DNA from: Hemerocallis citrina
Taxonomy: Eukaryota > Streptophyta > Magnoliopsida > Asparagales > Asphodelaceae
Reading direction: 5' to 3'
DNA length: 64,000 nt
Assembly (NCBI GenBank): GCA_017893485.1
Contig: CM030362.1
Coordinates: 186,616,813 to 186,680,812 of the forward strand
Shown: one piece after another, positions 46,631 through 57,271 of the stretch
Numbering within the stretch: position 1 is the stretch's first letter
How the letters are laid out: every line of letters starts with the position of its first letter
Translations under genes and position numbers: made by a program
Notes under the pieces: model-generated
What the model was told of the DNA's origin: nothing
The model's database searches: none
Seen by the model: only the letters and a program-made list of their open reading frames with translations

Positions 46631-46790
46631 TTACCCCCGTTAGCGGTAGTATTTTAACCACTCGCGTTAACCGGGTTAAAGTTTGTAGTTGGGACAACTG
46701 TAAATAACCTAGTATAGGGACGCTAACCCCGTTAGCGCGCCTATTTATACCAGGTGCGCTAACCGGGTTAGCGCGTGTCGTTTGGGTGAG
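46631..46790. repeat. MULE left terminal inverted repeat, inner part
   Basis: Continuation of the left repeat after Tat2, with four CGYTAACSSSGTTARCG-like motifs. It pairs with the complement of about 54250-54060. Confidence 0.85.
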
Positions 46791-47213
46791 TTTTAAATAA
46801 GACACGCTGATAGGTAACATCATTATACTTTTAGTTCTCTCTCTCCTCTTTCTCCCCCAATTTCGGAACCCAACTCCAAAATCCTTGCATCCCAATTGTA
46901 GATCTTAGTCCAGAATTACTCTACAAAATCTTAAAGGTATAATCTTCTTCTTCTTTCACATTCATCTTCTTCTTCTCTGACACTCATATATCCTCCCACT
47001 TTGAAAACCCTAAATCCATGTTTGGGGTATTGTTAGTTTGGGGATTAACATAGCGGATTTTTAATCAAGTGGCTCTCCTTCACTACCCCATCTTCTTCAA
47101 GCTCGAAATTCTTCATCTTTTCTGATCATCAATTTGAAGGTATGATTTTTATATCATTTTATCGAATACATTTTGTATAGTAGATATTGAATTTTTTTAA
47201 AAAAAATATGTAT
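46791..47213 (+). other. MULE transposase leader region
   Basis: A pyrimidine-rich leader ('ctctctctcctctttctccc') with 'aaaggtataatc' and 'gaaggtatgattt' donor-like sites, as expected of a spliced 5' leader. No start codon can be chosen with confidence. Confidence 0.5.
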
Positions 47214-49472
47214 AGGTACGGATTATGATCTTCCTATTTGGCTTTATTTTGGTGGTGAGATCATCCAAGACCCAAAAATAGGTTGTTTTTATAGTGCCGT
47301 TGATCCCGAAATAATTTGGGTACCTCGTACAATCACAATGGAAGAACTTGTAGAGAAGGTTTATGAGGTCACTAATTGGGATAGAGAATGATGGAAGATT
47401 AAAATTTTAGCCCGTTATGCAGCGGGAAAAGGTGATGGTCAATATTTTTTGATTGTGCCCGTAGGAAACGACAACTCTCTGAAGTCCATGATTGGTAGAA
47501 CACTTGATCCGAATTTTAGTTGGTTTGCACAAGAGCAATATATTCAGCAAATTGAAAATATTAATGCCCAACCACATGCTAACCCTGGTTCAAGCTCCGC
47601 TCGTGAATTGCCGATCTGTAAGATCGTTTCGAATCCAGTTCAAATATCCCAAGAAATCCCTCCGTCCCACAAGAAAACACCTTTCCAAATACTACATGCC
47701 CGGATTATACTAAATTTGAATTGCTGGGTCAACCAATTTTGATAATGATTATGTTCCGAATACCAATTTTTTCGGGATATTTGAAAATGCTATCGTTAAT
47801 AATGATTTAGTTGATGATGAAGAAAAAGACGAAGAAAGAGATGATGAAGCTGAAGCGGGATTACATAATGAAGATGAGGAAGAAGTAGACGAATATTTGA
47901 ATATTAATATGAATGAGAGTATTGATGTTGATGTGAACTTTACTGATGGTTTCAATAATATCAACGCTCATGTTACGGAGGAAAATGGCACAAAGTGCGA
48001 GAGTAAGTCATGGTCCACAAGAATCGTCCGGTTCATCTACCTAGATGAGTTCTACATTGGGCTAGAGTTTCAAAGTAAACATTCGATTCAACATGGGGTA
48101 AAGTTGTACTCCATCAACAAACATCGGGAATTTATCACAATGAAATCTTCACCTACCATCTTTATTGTAAAATGTAAATTGGCTCCGAAAAAACGTTCAC
48201 TTGAGGAGATGGTGCAAATCCCACCGGTTCCAAGTGAGGGTGGTTGTCCGTGGCGATTACGCGCAATTATTCCGAAGGGCCGGACAAATTTTGTGGTTAA
48301 AAAAATAGTAGGGCTGCATACTTGTGTGAATCCCGCATTGAGTCAAGACCATTGCAAAGTTGACGCTAAACTTGTATGTAGTTTGATTATGAATGTTGTG
48401 AAGGCTCAGATAGGAATTACACTGCGTGCAATTATTGAGATGGTCAAAGTTAAATTGAATTATCAGATATCTTATAGGAAGGCTTGGATTGCAAAACAGA
48501 AATCTATTGAGAAGTTTTACGGATCATTTGAAGATGCGTACACTAAGTTGCCTTTACTTCGATCAGCAATACAAGCAGCAAATCCAGGAACTGTTGTCCA
48601 TTGGGATAAGTATGAATCCGGTCCTGGCGTTGAAACATTTAGGGGTGTGTTTTGGGCATTTGGTGCTTCAATTGAAGGGTTTAAGTCCTGCAGACCTGTT
48701 ATAAGTGTTGATGGAACACACCTGTATGGTAAATATAAGGGTTGTTTGTTAATAGCAGTCGCACCGGATGCGAATGATTGTTTGTTTCAATTTGCTTTCA
48801 CAATAGTTAACGGAGAGAGTGTTTATACATGGACATAGTTTATGAGCTGTATTCGTTTCTATGTCACTGATCGGTTTGGTTTATGTGTTATATCTGATCG
48901 GCACACAAGTATTTTGGCCGCTATGGAATCACAGAATGGTGCATGGAACGAACCCAATGCTTATCATCGTTATTGTATGCGACATTTTGCTACCAATTTC
49001 TTTACCAAATTTGGTAGCAAAGCAATGAGGACGAAAGTCAAAATTATAGCATGTCAAAACCAACCAAAAAAATTTCAAAGTAAACTCGCAGAATGGAAAT
49101 AGTCAATGCGGAAGCGGCAAATTGGTTGAAAGAGAAAATAGTTGCGAAATGGGCACTTTCTGAAGATGGAGGACGGCGATATGGGATAATACTACCAACC
49201 TATCGGAAGTTTTCAACTTGGTTTTGAAAGGCGTGCGTAGTTTACCAGTAACTGCTATTGTGGACATGATCTTTTACCGTCTTAATTCGTACTTTGCCAC
49301 ACGGCATCAATTAGCCTACAAGCTAATTACGGAGGGTAAAATTTTTGCGCAAAGAGTACAGGATTTGATAGATCTCCGGTATGAAAGAGCCAACATGCAT
49401 GAGGTGATATTGTTTAGCCATCAACCTGGAGTTTTTGCAGTCAAAATAGGTATACGAGTATACGAAGAGTAG
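47214..49472 (+). pseudogene. MuDR-type MULE transposase, degraded
   Basis: Mutator transposases cut and paste the element through a DDE catalytic domain. The N-terminal part (YDLPIWLYFGGEIIQDPKIG, EELVEKVYEVTNWDRE) stops in frame near 47391. It is followed by an acidic linker (DDEEKDEERDDEAEAG) and the DNA-binding region (GGCPWRLRAIIPKGR, GLHTCVNP). The catalytic domain starts ISVDGTHLYGKYKGCLLIA (Asp near 48710) to GESVYTW. A TAG at 48836 replaces the expected Trp. CVISDRHTSI (Asp near 48896) and RYCMRHFATNF follow, and after shifts LSEVFNLVLKG (Glu near 49206) and ATRHQLAYKL. The three acidic residues are recognisable, but the reading frame is broken at least four times. Confidence 0.88.
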
Positions 49473-49743
49473 GTGGGAATCAAAAGGGTCGTAACTTGTA
49501 CACCGTTAACTTGGGCAATAAAACATTTCCTTGTTAAAAATTTCAGTTATATCACATACCATGTTCTCATGTTCTAGCAGCTTGTGCATATCGCGCTATT
49601 GATTACAAACCGTATGTTGATACATTCTACTCAACTATTTCGTTAGCACAAACATGAGCTCCCAATTTTCATCCACATGTCTTTTGTTCTAAGCCACCAT
49701 TCTCTAAAATTGGAAAAAATACACAACATAATAGAATTTTAAC
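49473..49743. other. Spacer between convergent MULE genes
   Basis: AT-rich DNA between the transposase remnant and the PMD gene stop. It may hold the eroded C-terminal transposase exon (CHVLMF..AYRAIDYKPYVDTF-like words near 49565-49630). Confidence 0.5.
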
Positions 49744-52700
49744 TTACGACGGGGTGAATAGAGTTGGAGGTTTCCTTGCTCGTTTGGGACGCTGTTGGGT
49801 GGCCTGAGTTAATCCGGATAGAGGAATATTATCTTCGTCAAGTTCTTCTTCTTCCTCTTCTTGGATTTCATCAATTGGAGGAGACAGCTCCCTTTTTCCC
49901 CTTTGTCTTTCTTCATGTATTATTGAATGTGGACGAGATTTTCTAGCAACCGTCTTCCGATGACCAGTTTGGTGCACGGGCCCGAACAGGATCACATCAA
50001 TTCTGTTACCTTCGCCAACAATATCAGCTTGTACTCTACATGAATCAACAATTTTTCGCGCGAAAACCTTCAATGGCTCGGCTACATTGCTTTTCAAAAT
50101 CTTCGCGCATTCTTTAACTTGAATCCAAGTTTGGTCCATCTACACAAAAACGAAACAAACGTTATAATAAATTGAATAAGTAGACGTAATAATAAGTTCT
50201 ATGTAAATAATGAAATAACACGACACTCCGAAGCAATGGTGTCTTCGGTTGATACATTGGTAGGTTAACGGAGTAGGTTTCAGCTAGGTCGGTGGCATGT
50301 CTATGTGTTGGTACTTGCACCCCAGCCGGTCGTTGGATAGTTAGAGAAATGTATAGGCAAGTCATTCTCCTAAACCAAGTCATGAAAGGGACATGATGAG
50401 CTGCATCGAATTGTGGAATATTCTGAATTAGGTGATCGAGACGATGGTTCCAAATTTCCACGTGAACGCTAAGTGAAGCTGCCTAATCATGTGCTGCTTG
50501 TCTATCCGTACCAGTGACACTGTGAAGATCAGCATTGTATGGTTAATGAACTGGAATGTTTTGATGCAACCCAAATTGATGAAGAACCCTGTCTGGAAAA
50601 TATGCCTCAACTGTACCGAAGTGGATCAATGATGCTTTAGTAAACCACAACCGACGAGTCGAGGTACAAACTTGAGGTAATCGAGCTAAACGTTCCTCGG
50701 TATACGGTTGCCACTTAACACAATCATCTTGCAAGTGGTCAAGCTCGTCCCGGTAATATGATAGGCACCTATTTGGGCTCGCCTTCCACGTCAACGAACC
50801 CATCCAGTACACACCTTGAGGTGGCCTCATGTTCACCTCCTCGGGAAGGTTCGACCACTTTGGTGACTGCTTCGCCACAACGGGATGGCCGATGTGCAGT
50901 CATTCCCAACTCCACACCTGGAGCATCAACATTGGTCCATTCATTTGCTTGGCACCAAGAGAGCAATTGCACAATGCGCGATACCAGGTGGCCAACGCAG
51001 CACTCCCCCAACTATACCCCCTAACTGCCCCATGATCGGCTATTGGTGGTAGGTACATCAATGGAACGGGATCTCCAGACGAATTTGGGAAGATGACACT
51101 TCCGAATAGTCTCATTATGTATGCTCGGTAATAACGGTGTACTTGGTTGTCTGTGGAGTTATTGGTCAACGTACCGGAGAACTTTTCCTTCAACCATTTC
51201 GATCTTAATGATTTTTCTACAAGGGCAGACTGATCCACCACGACTCCGAGATACTCTTCAATAATGAACCCCGAATCGAAGTCCATTGAGCCAGTTACGG
51301 CCTATCCATCAATTGGCAGACCCGTAATCACAGAAACATCTTGCAGCGTCACTGTAGTCTCGCCGACTGGCAGGTGAAAACTATGTGTCTCCGGACGCCA
51401 TCTCTCGAGAAGAGCCGTTAATAACGGTCGATCCGCCTTAATGGAGCTCATCAATCCTATCCCGTATAATCCACATGTCTGTAACAATCCAAGTATATGA
51501 GGATGCATTTCTAACGTGCCGTGTCCCCTAAATACGCACTCCGAAGAATTTCCTTCCCAAACGTTTTTAGATCGATATTGACTTTGTAAAGTCAACAACC
51601 TAGGGTCGATCGGACCGGTAACCACCGGAGGAACATAAGAGGAAGTAGAAAGGCCGGGATCTGTAGATGGAGAAGTAGTTTGTTGTTTATTTCGAGGAGG
51701 AGGCGATGCCGTTTGATTGGCCGGAGGAGAAGAAGTACCGGCTGTTGATTCTTGATTTTGATGATTACAGCACAATGCAAAGTTGTTGTGCTACTTCTCA
51801 TATATTGCAGGTTGTATCAAAGTTATCATGTATGATACGCAAAAGCCTCAAACCAAATTGATCAAGCAAGCTACAAGGTTCTAAAGCTGACAAATGATCA
51901 AGCAAAGCTTCATACAAAGACAATGGATAAAGCTTCACTCAAGACACAAGACTCAAGTCATAACCAAAGCTTCAATGTCTTATAGTTTGTGTGTCGTGTA
52001 AAATAAATGTAATTTTTCTCTTTGTTGAGTCTTAGATTGATGTACAGCCTTATCACACACACACACACTCACACATAATTTTATAATTGTGTGTTTTACA
52101 AAATTTAAAGGTCAAAACAGTTTGAACTAGATCAGCTGTTGAGTACTAGTCGACTGCCGTTGAGGACCAGTCGACTAAACCTGTACAAAACTGTCTGAAC
52201 TTCTTCAAACTCTGACCAGTCGACTCATAATGGCAACCCAGTCGACTGTTCAAGCCATTTCGATAGTTTACTAATTTCAAAACTTGTATTTTCGAATTCA
52301 AAAAGTTATATCCATTTTTAATCAGTTGTAGGAACTGTTTCTACAACGTTCCAGGGATTCTACTCTATAAATAGAGCCTTAGAATCACCATGGAGAGGTT
52401 CTAAAATTTTCTGAGAAAAAGTTTAAGTATTTTGCATCCAAAGAAAAAGTTTTTATACAAAGCACTCTAATCTCTAAATCTTGGTTCTCTAATTTCAGTC
52501 TAGCATAATATTGAATTCGTTTTGGACTGAATTCAGAAGTTGACCAAATAACCACGTACAAAATCACAATCACAACAAGGCTATAGGTTGATTGTAACAT
52601 CTTTTATTGTTTTCTTATCCTCTCGGTTGGAGAGTAGGACTCTAGGTTGTAGAGTTAGGTTTTCACTCTTAGTGGAAGAGTGGGTTGCTCTCTAAAGGTG

Positions 52701-53423
52701 TGAGAGAGGACTACGGGTTGGACGAGGTTGTTGTCTAACACCGTAGGGTATTTTTGTACATTTTCAAGAATAGTGAAAAATCTCAAGTGGGTTGCTTAGG
52801 GACTGGATGTAGGTTGGGAGGACCGAACCAGGATACATCGTGTGTACTCTGTGATTGGAATCTCTGTGGTTGTATCTCTTTGAACCTTTTCATTACTTGC
52901 ATTTCAATTTACTCTAAATCTTTCTAGTAAGTCGACTAGATAACCATTCTAAGTCGACTGATCAGACTAATATAACAAACATTTCAAAAACTCTTCTGGC
53001 GAGTCGACTGTCTCTATTATTTAAGTCAACTTATCAGACTAGTCTAAAATACTCTTCTACTCTGATGCCCCAGTCGACTAATATCTCTTTTATAGTCGAC
53101 TGGACAGAAGATAACTTTCAATTCTGCAATTATTTTATATAAAACACTATTCATCCCTCCTCTAGTGTTTCTTGCCTTGCCTACAGGATCCAACACCGGC
53201 CTCATCCTACACCAACAAAAAATGGAAATTCAATATACATATTTCTATTTTTTATTGATGTCAAAATTGAACGTAAAAAATCCAAGTCAAATCATCTTAT
53301 ATTGGTATATCCACCACGCTTCGTTTTTTTGGGAGGTTGTCCTCGACATGTACGTGGACCTATCCGGGTTGTTGGAGGTCTATTACCACTTCCTTCTTCG
53401 GTATTACCCATTGTCCGCGCCAT
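49744..53423 (-). pseudogene. MULE-borne plant mobile domain (PMD) gene, degraded
   Basis: PMD proteins (the MAIN/MAIL group) occur both as host genes and inside plant transposons; the host MAIN/MAIL members are linked to silencing. A likely first exon begins MARTMGNTEEGSGNRPPTTR at 53423. The next exon is split by a solo LTR (51743-53195) and continues AGTSSPPANQTASPPP, then LLERWRPETHSFHLPVGETT, TLQDVSVITGLPIDG. In-frame stops lie at 51302-51304, 50543-50545 and 50483-50485. Further PMD motifs are RYYRAYIMRLFGSVIFPNSS and GSAALATWYRALCNCS. The last exon, 50139-49744, starts MDQTWIQVKECAKILKSNVA after a TGTAG acceptor and ends in an acidic then basic tail (EEEEEELDEDNIP, KRARKPP). It converges with the transposase gene. 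Confidence 0.82.
51743..53195. mobile_element. Copia-like solo LTR (1.45 kb) in the PMD gene, TSD CCGGC
   Basis: It starts TGTTGATTCTTG and ends GGATCCAACA (TGTTG/CAACA ends). Perfect CCGGC duplications lie at 51738-51742 and 53196-53200. It holds nine exact copies of the palindrome AGTCGACT, an AC microsatellite near 52060 and no coding region. The terminal sequence TGCCTACAGGATCCAACA is typical of Copia LTR 3' ends. Confidence 0.88.
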
Positions 53424-53499
53424 ATGTTGTAACAAATAAAATCCTACAAGTTTGATATCAAATATAATCATATATAACCTCACAACAAGAGCTAATGCA

Positions 53500-54059
53500 A
53501 CCATAAAACTAAATGAAAATCCAAAATCTCATAATGCGAACTACTCCAAAATCTACCAATGCAAACTAGTCATATACCCAAAATCACCTCCAAAATCACC
53601 TCCAATGAAAATCCAATAGCTCATGCAGCCAATAGTATGATAATAGTCGACCCAAATTCACCTCCAATTTGAAACCTTTTCAACTTAATACTCTAACTAA
53701 AACCACAACCCTAGACCCAAAATTAGAAGAAAAAAAAATATAGCATAAATAAGGAACACTTACAAACTAATGTATGGTGGAAGTAAGAAGTCCACATCAA
53801 GCACCACGATCCACTCCTTTCGATAAATTGGGGAAACGGGTAAATGGGTTCAAATGGCGTGTTTTAGGAGATTTAGATGACGTGCTTTAGGATATTTAGA
53901 TGGATGAAGAGATTCCACCAAAAATTACAATAGATTGAGATGAGTAGATGGCGAAATCAAAGACTAGGGTTTGGGGGTTTTGGGTTATAAATCGCCTCGG
54001 TAGAGTTTTTAATAAGGAGATATGAGAAGAGAGTGAGATAGCGTGGGTTACTTAAAGAT
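53500..54059. other. MULE right internal non-coding DNA
   Basis: AT-rich with repeated 'aaaatcacctccaa' and 'atttagatg' words. It is the likely promoter side of the PMD gene. No further gene. Confidence 0.5.
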
Positions 54060-54455
54060 GAACCCAATCGACACTCGTTAACCCCGTTAGCGCGCCTGGT
54101 ATAATGAGGCACATTAACGTGGTTAACGAGTCTATACTTAATGATTTTTTTACCAACACCCCACTTTGAATAAGTCCCCCACACTGTCCCAATTACGAAC
54201 GTTAACCCCGTTAACGCGAGTGGTTTTAAAACTAACGCTAACGGGGTTAGCATTACTATATTGAATGAGTTTTTTGGCACACCCCCACTCGAGGGGAAAA
54301 GTGTTATCCCCTAACCCACGCTAACGGGGTTAATGCTAGGGAAACTACTAGACTCGTTAATCCCGTTAGCGACAGGGATGTTTTGGTATTAAATTTTCAA
54401 ACAGGGATAGTTTCGTACATACTTACAAAAAGTGGGATAGTTTGGTAAAAAATTC
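54060..54455. repeat. MULE right terminal inverted repeat
   Basis: Complementary to 28921-29125 plus 46631-46790, ending GGTAAAAAATTC. It holds six CGYTAACSSSGTTARCG-like palindromes. Confidence 0.9.
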
Positions 54456-54464
54456 TTACTAGGA
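54456..54464. repeat. MULE target site duplication, right copy
   Basis: TTACTAGGA, identical to 28912-28920. Confidence 0.93.
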
Positions 54465-54957
54465 TGGGTATCACAGTACATTAGTGATTTGACAAAAGTG
54501 GATTTGAGTTGGGCGCAAATGCCGACATTATTTGGATGTGCTCTATTAAATCTAATCTAATACTGTGATTGAGTTGAGGTTGTATACTTTATAGACAGTT
54601 CAACTTATGTACATTATCCGTACAGATTAAATTCCTCAATTCAAAATCGAACAACAGAACCAACATAATTAACCAGCCCCAAACTCGGTTCTCTCTCTCC
54701 TCAATCTCGTCGAAACCCTAATTTCCGTCAAAATTGATCATCTCTTTCCTCGATCCCATCAAACCCCTAATTTCCCTCAAAATTTGCATCCATCGCCTTC
54801 AAATTCTGATAGATTCCCGTCAACCGGCTGTGTCTCCCTTTCCATGGACCCCTTGATCTGTGTGATTGCCGCCTCAAAGGAGGAAACCCTAGTTTTCGCT
54901 CGAATTGATAAAATCACTAGATTTTTCATAAGTCTTTTCGAAAATGACGGTGGATTC
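54465..54957 (+). promoter_or_regulatory. Former promoter/leader of the NDT1-like locus
   Basis: AT-rich DNA followed by leader-like pyrimidine tracts ('ctctctctcctcaatctcg') and repeated 'aaacccctaatttccctc' motifs before the exon-like sequence at 54958. It was adjacent to 28911 before the MULE insertion. Confidence 0.5.
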
Positions 54958-56090
54958 CCAAGCATCGAGTTTAGAGGGCTTCTGTGCAATGCCGGCGTCG
55001 GTGCTGCGAGGTGACAGTGTTTTTGAAATCCTATTCTTGATCTTTTGAAATCTGAGCTCGAATTTTAAAGTTGTTTTGTTTTGGATTGGAATTTTAGTTT
55101 GCTGGTGTGATTGTAGCAACCTTTGTGTGTCCATTGGATGTGATCAATGATAGATTTCAAGTTCATGGACTGCCTAAGCTGAATAGTAGCAACATCAAAG
55201 GCTTGCCTTTTTCCTTCTTCTAGAGTATTATTTTTTACTAATGAATGTAATTGTAGTTGAACCATATTCTCTCCATTATACCTGTTATTGATTTTGGCTA
55301 TAGAACAATAGTTTAGAAGACAATATGAGTAGTGAAATTGTTGTTGCTTACTTACATTATTAAATTGTTTGACATTTTTTTGGTTGGAAATTGTGTTATT
55401 GAAGGAAATTGTGAGAGGCATGGTTCACATTGTTGAACAAATACGAGAAAATGGTGACTAAGAAGTTCATTGATTTGGTCAGAATTAGGATTTGGTCGGA
55501 ATTAGCAATGAATGGAAGTATAGATAAATAGATGGTTTTTACATAAGAAAGTAGTAAACTTTTTGGTTGACGTTGGTATTTCTTTGATGATCTTCCTTAT
55601 GGATAGTTACGAGTTGCACTATGAATATTAGACATGTAGTGCTAACATGATATGATGTTATATAACTTAGTAGCTGACATGGTATGTGTAGTTTATTTGT
55701 TGTTGAATGATGATGCTTATGCTGCTTATAATGTACAAATTAGCAATTTTAGATTTTTAAGCATATAGATTTCCCAATGAGGCATTGTTGCCTCATTATT
55801 AGCCATTATTAGCCTTTACATTTTTTTGAATCAATCTTTTGTTTAGATTTATTTTAGATTTTTGAGTTCCACGCGTGGAGTCTTTAAGGACTTTTGTGCA
55901 ACGCCGGTGCCAGTGCTAGTGTTGCAGCAAGTGACGGTGTTTTCGAAACCCTATTCTTAATCTTTCGAAATCTGAGCTCGAATTTTAATGCAGGTGCGAT
56001 TGCGGGAAACATTTGTGTGTCTGTTGGATGTGATCAAGACTAGGTTTCAAGTTCATGGACTGCCTAAGCTGAATAGTAGCAACATCAAAG
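54958..56090 (+). pseudogene. NDT1-like mitochondrial NAD+ carrier, tandemly duplicated 5' exon fragments
   Basis: NDT carriers exchange NAD+ across organelle membranes and belong to the mitochondrial carrier family. Copy A has an exon-1-like GLLCNAGVGAA (about 54976-55012) and an exon-2-like segment at 55101-55200 (AGVIVATFVCPLDVI, RFQVHGLPKLNSSNIK). Copy B has GLLCNAGASASVAAS (about 55885-55930) and an exon-2-like segment at 55994-56090, with a preserved GCAG acceptor and a one-base insertion that shifts the frame before FVCLLDVIKTRFQVHGLPKL. The carrier signature PLDxxK is broken in both: copy A loses the Lys, copy B the Pro. No later exons follow. The two copies are 890-920 bp apart and include matching intron sequence. 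A dead 5' fragment is most likely. Confidence 0.75.
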
Positions 56091-56744
56091 GCATGCCTTT
56101 TCCTTCTTCTAGAGTATTTTTTTTTACTGATGAATGCAATTGTAGTTTAACGATGTTCTCTCAATTATTCATGTTATTGGTTTTGGTTCTAGAACAATAG
56201 TTGGGAAGACCATATGAGTGGTGAAATTGTTGTTGTTTACTTAGATTATCAAATGGTTAGGCATTTTTTGGTTGGAAATTGTGTTATTGAAGGAAGTTGT
56301 GAGATGCATGGTTTACATTGTTGAACACATACGAGAATATGGTGAAAAGAAGTTCATTGATTTGGTCAGAATTAGCAATGAATGGAAGTGAAGATAACTT
56401 GATGGTTTTTATATAAGAAAATAGTAAACTTTTTGGTTTATGTTTTTTTGTATTTCAGATTTTTAAATTGACTGAGATGGAATCTTTGTGCATAGGGGAG
56501 AAGTCAGGGAGCGAGGAATCAGAAGATGTATGTTTAGATTTTTTTATAGATAAAATAATGATTGTTTTTTGAAATAAGATGAAATAGTGATTGGTGATTG
56601 AAAAAGTTTGAATGTTTAGATGAAATGATGATTTTTTTTGTTGAGAAAGTTTGGATTTTTAATTGTTTTTGCTTTTGTTTGTTTAGAGTTATTAGATTAA
56701 ATAGTTAAGTGTGTTATTTATTTTTTTGGTTAATATAATCTTAA
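56091..56744. other. Unassigned DNA right of the NDT1-like fragments
   Basis: Up to about 56420 it repeats intron sequence of copy A. An exon-like block bounded by TTTCAG and GTATGT lies at 56460-56528 (ESLCIGEKSGSEESED). I do not recognise it. Confidence 0.4.
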
Positions 56745-57233
56745 TGTAACATCCTGTATAATTTATTTTAATACATTTGTCCATTTTTGCACGTGCAACT
56801 CACGTGCAAATTTCATCTTTAATTTTCTTTCCTCTCATTCAAAATTATTTTTGTAGTATGCATGAGTCTCCTTTTATTTTTAGTCTTTTATTAAACCCAT
56901 AGGCCTAAGAGTAGATTCTAAGCCCACTAGATTAATTAATTAAATTAAAAACAAGCCCACATGGCAAGCCCACTATTTAATCCTCCAACTAGTTGTGCAT
57001 GGTCTCACACATAACATGTAACAATTAGTTGACACACAAATAAAAGTATAGAATTGTATAAAATAAATGAGAGTGGTTGTGCACTTGTGCACTACACGTG
57101 CACGTGTGTGTACAAAGGAGGGGAGGCCGGATTTTAGAGAGGGAGAAGTGGAGAGAGTGGGAGAGAGGGAGAAGTGGAGAGAGTGGATGGTTATTTGATT
57201 GTGAGATCAAATCCTAGCAATCCAATTATTCTA

Positions 57234-57236
<3 letters not shown>

Positions 57237-57268
<32 letters not shown>
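57237..57268. repeat. (C)32 homopolymer
   Basis: An uninterrupted run of 32 C inside the 3.2-kb solo LTR. Confidence 0.88.

Positions 57269-57271
<3 letters not shown>

Larger units (their letters stand above)
28921..54455 (+). mobile_element. Composite Mutator-like element with transposase and PMD gene
   Basis: The ends GAATTTTTTACCAAACTATC and its complement are exact inverted repeats, flanked by 9-bp duplications TTACTAGGA, the hallmark of Mutator-like elements. The inverted repeats extend for roughly 370-400 bp. The element spans 25.5 kb, but 17.5 kb of it is the Tat2 retrotransposon (29126-46625), so the MULE proper is about 8 kb and still contains a 1.45-kb solo LTR. It carries a decayed MuDR-type transposase (plus) and a decayed plant-mobile-domain gene (minus) that converge. 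It lies in the former intergenic region between AP4E and the NDT1-like locus. Confidence 0.92.
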
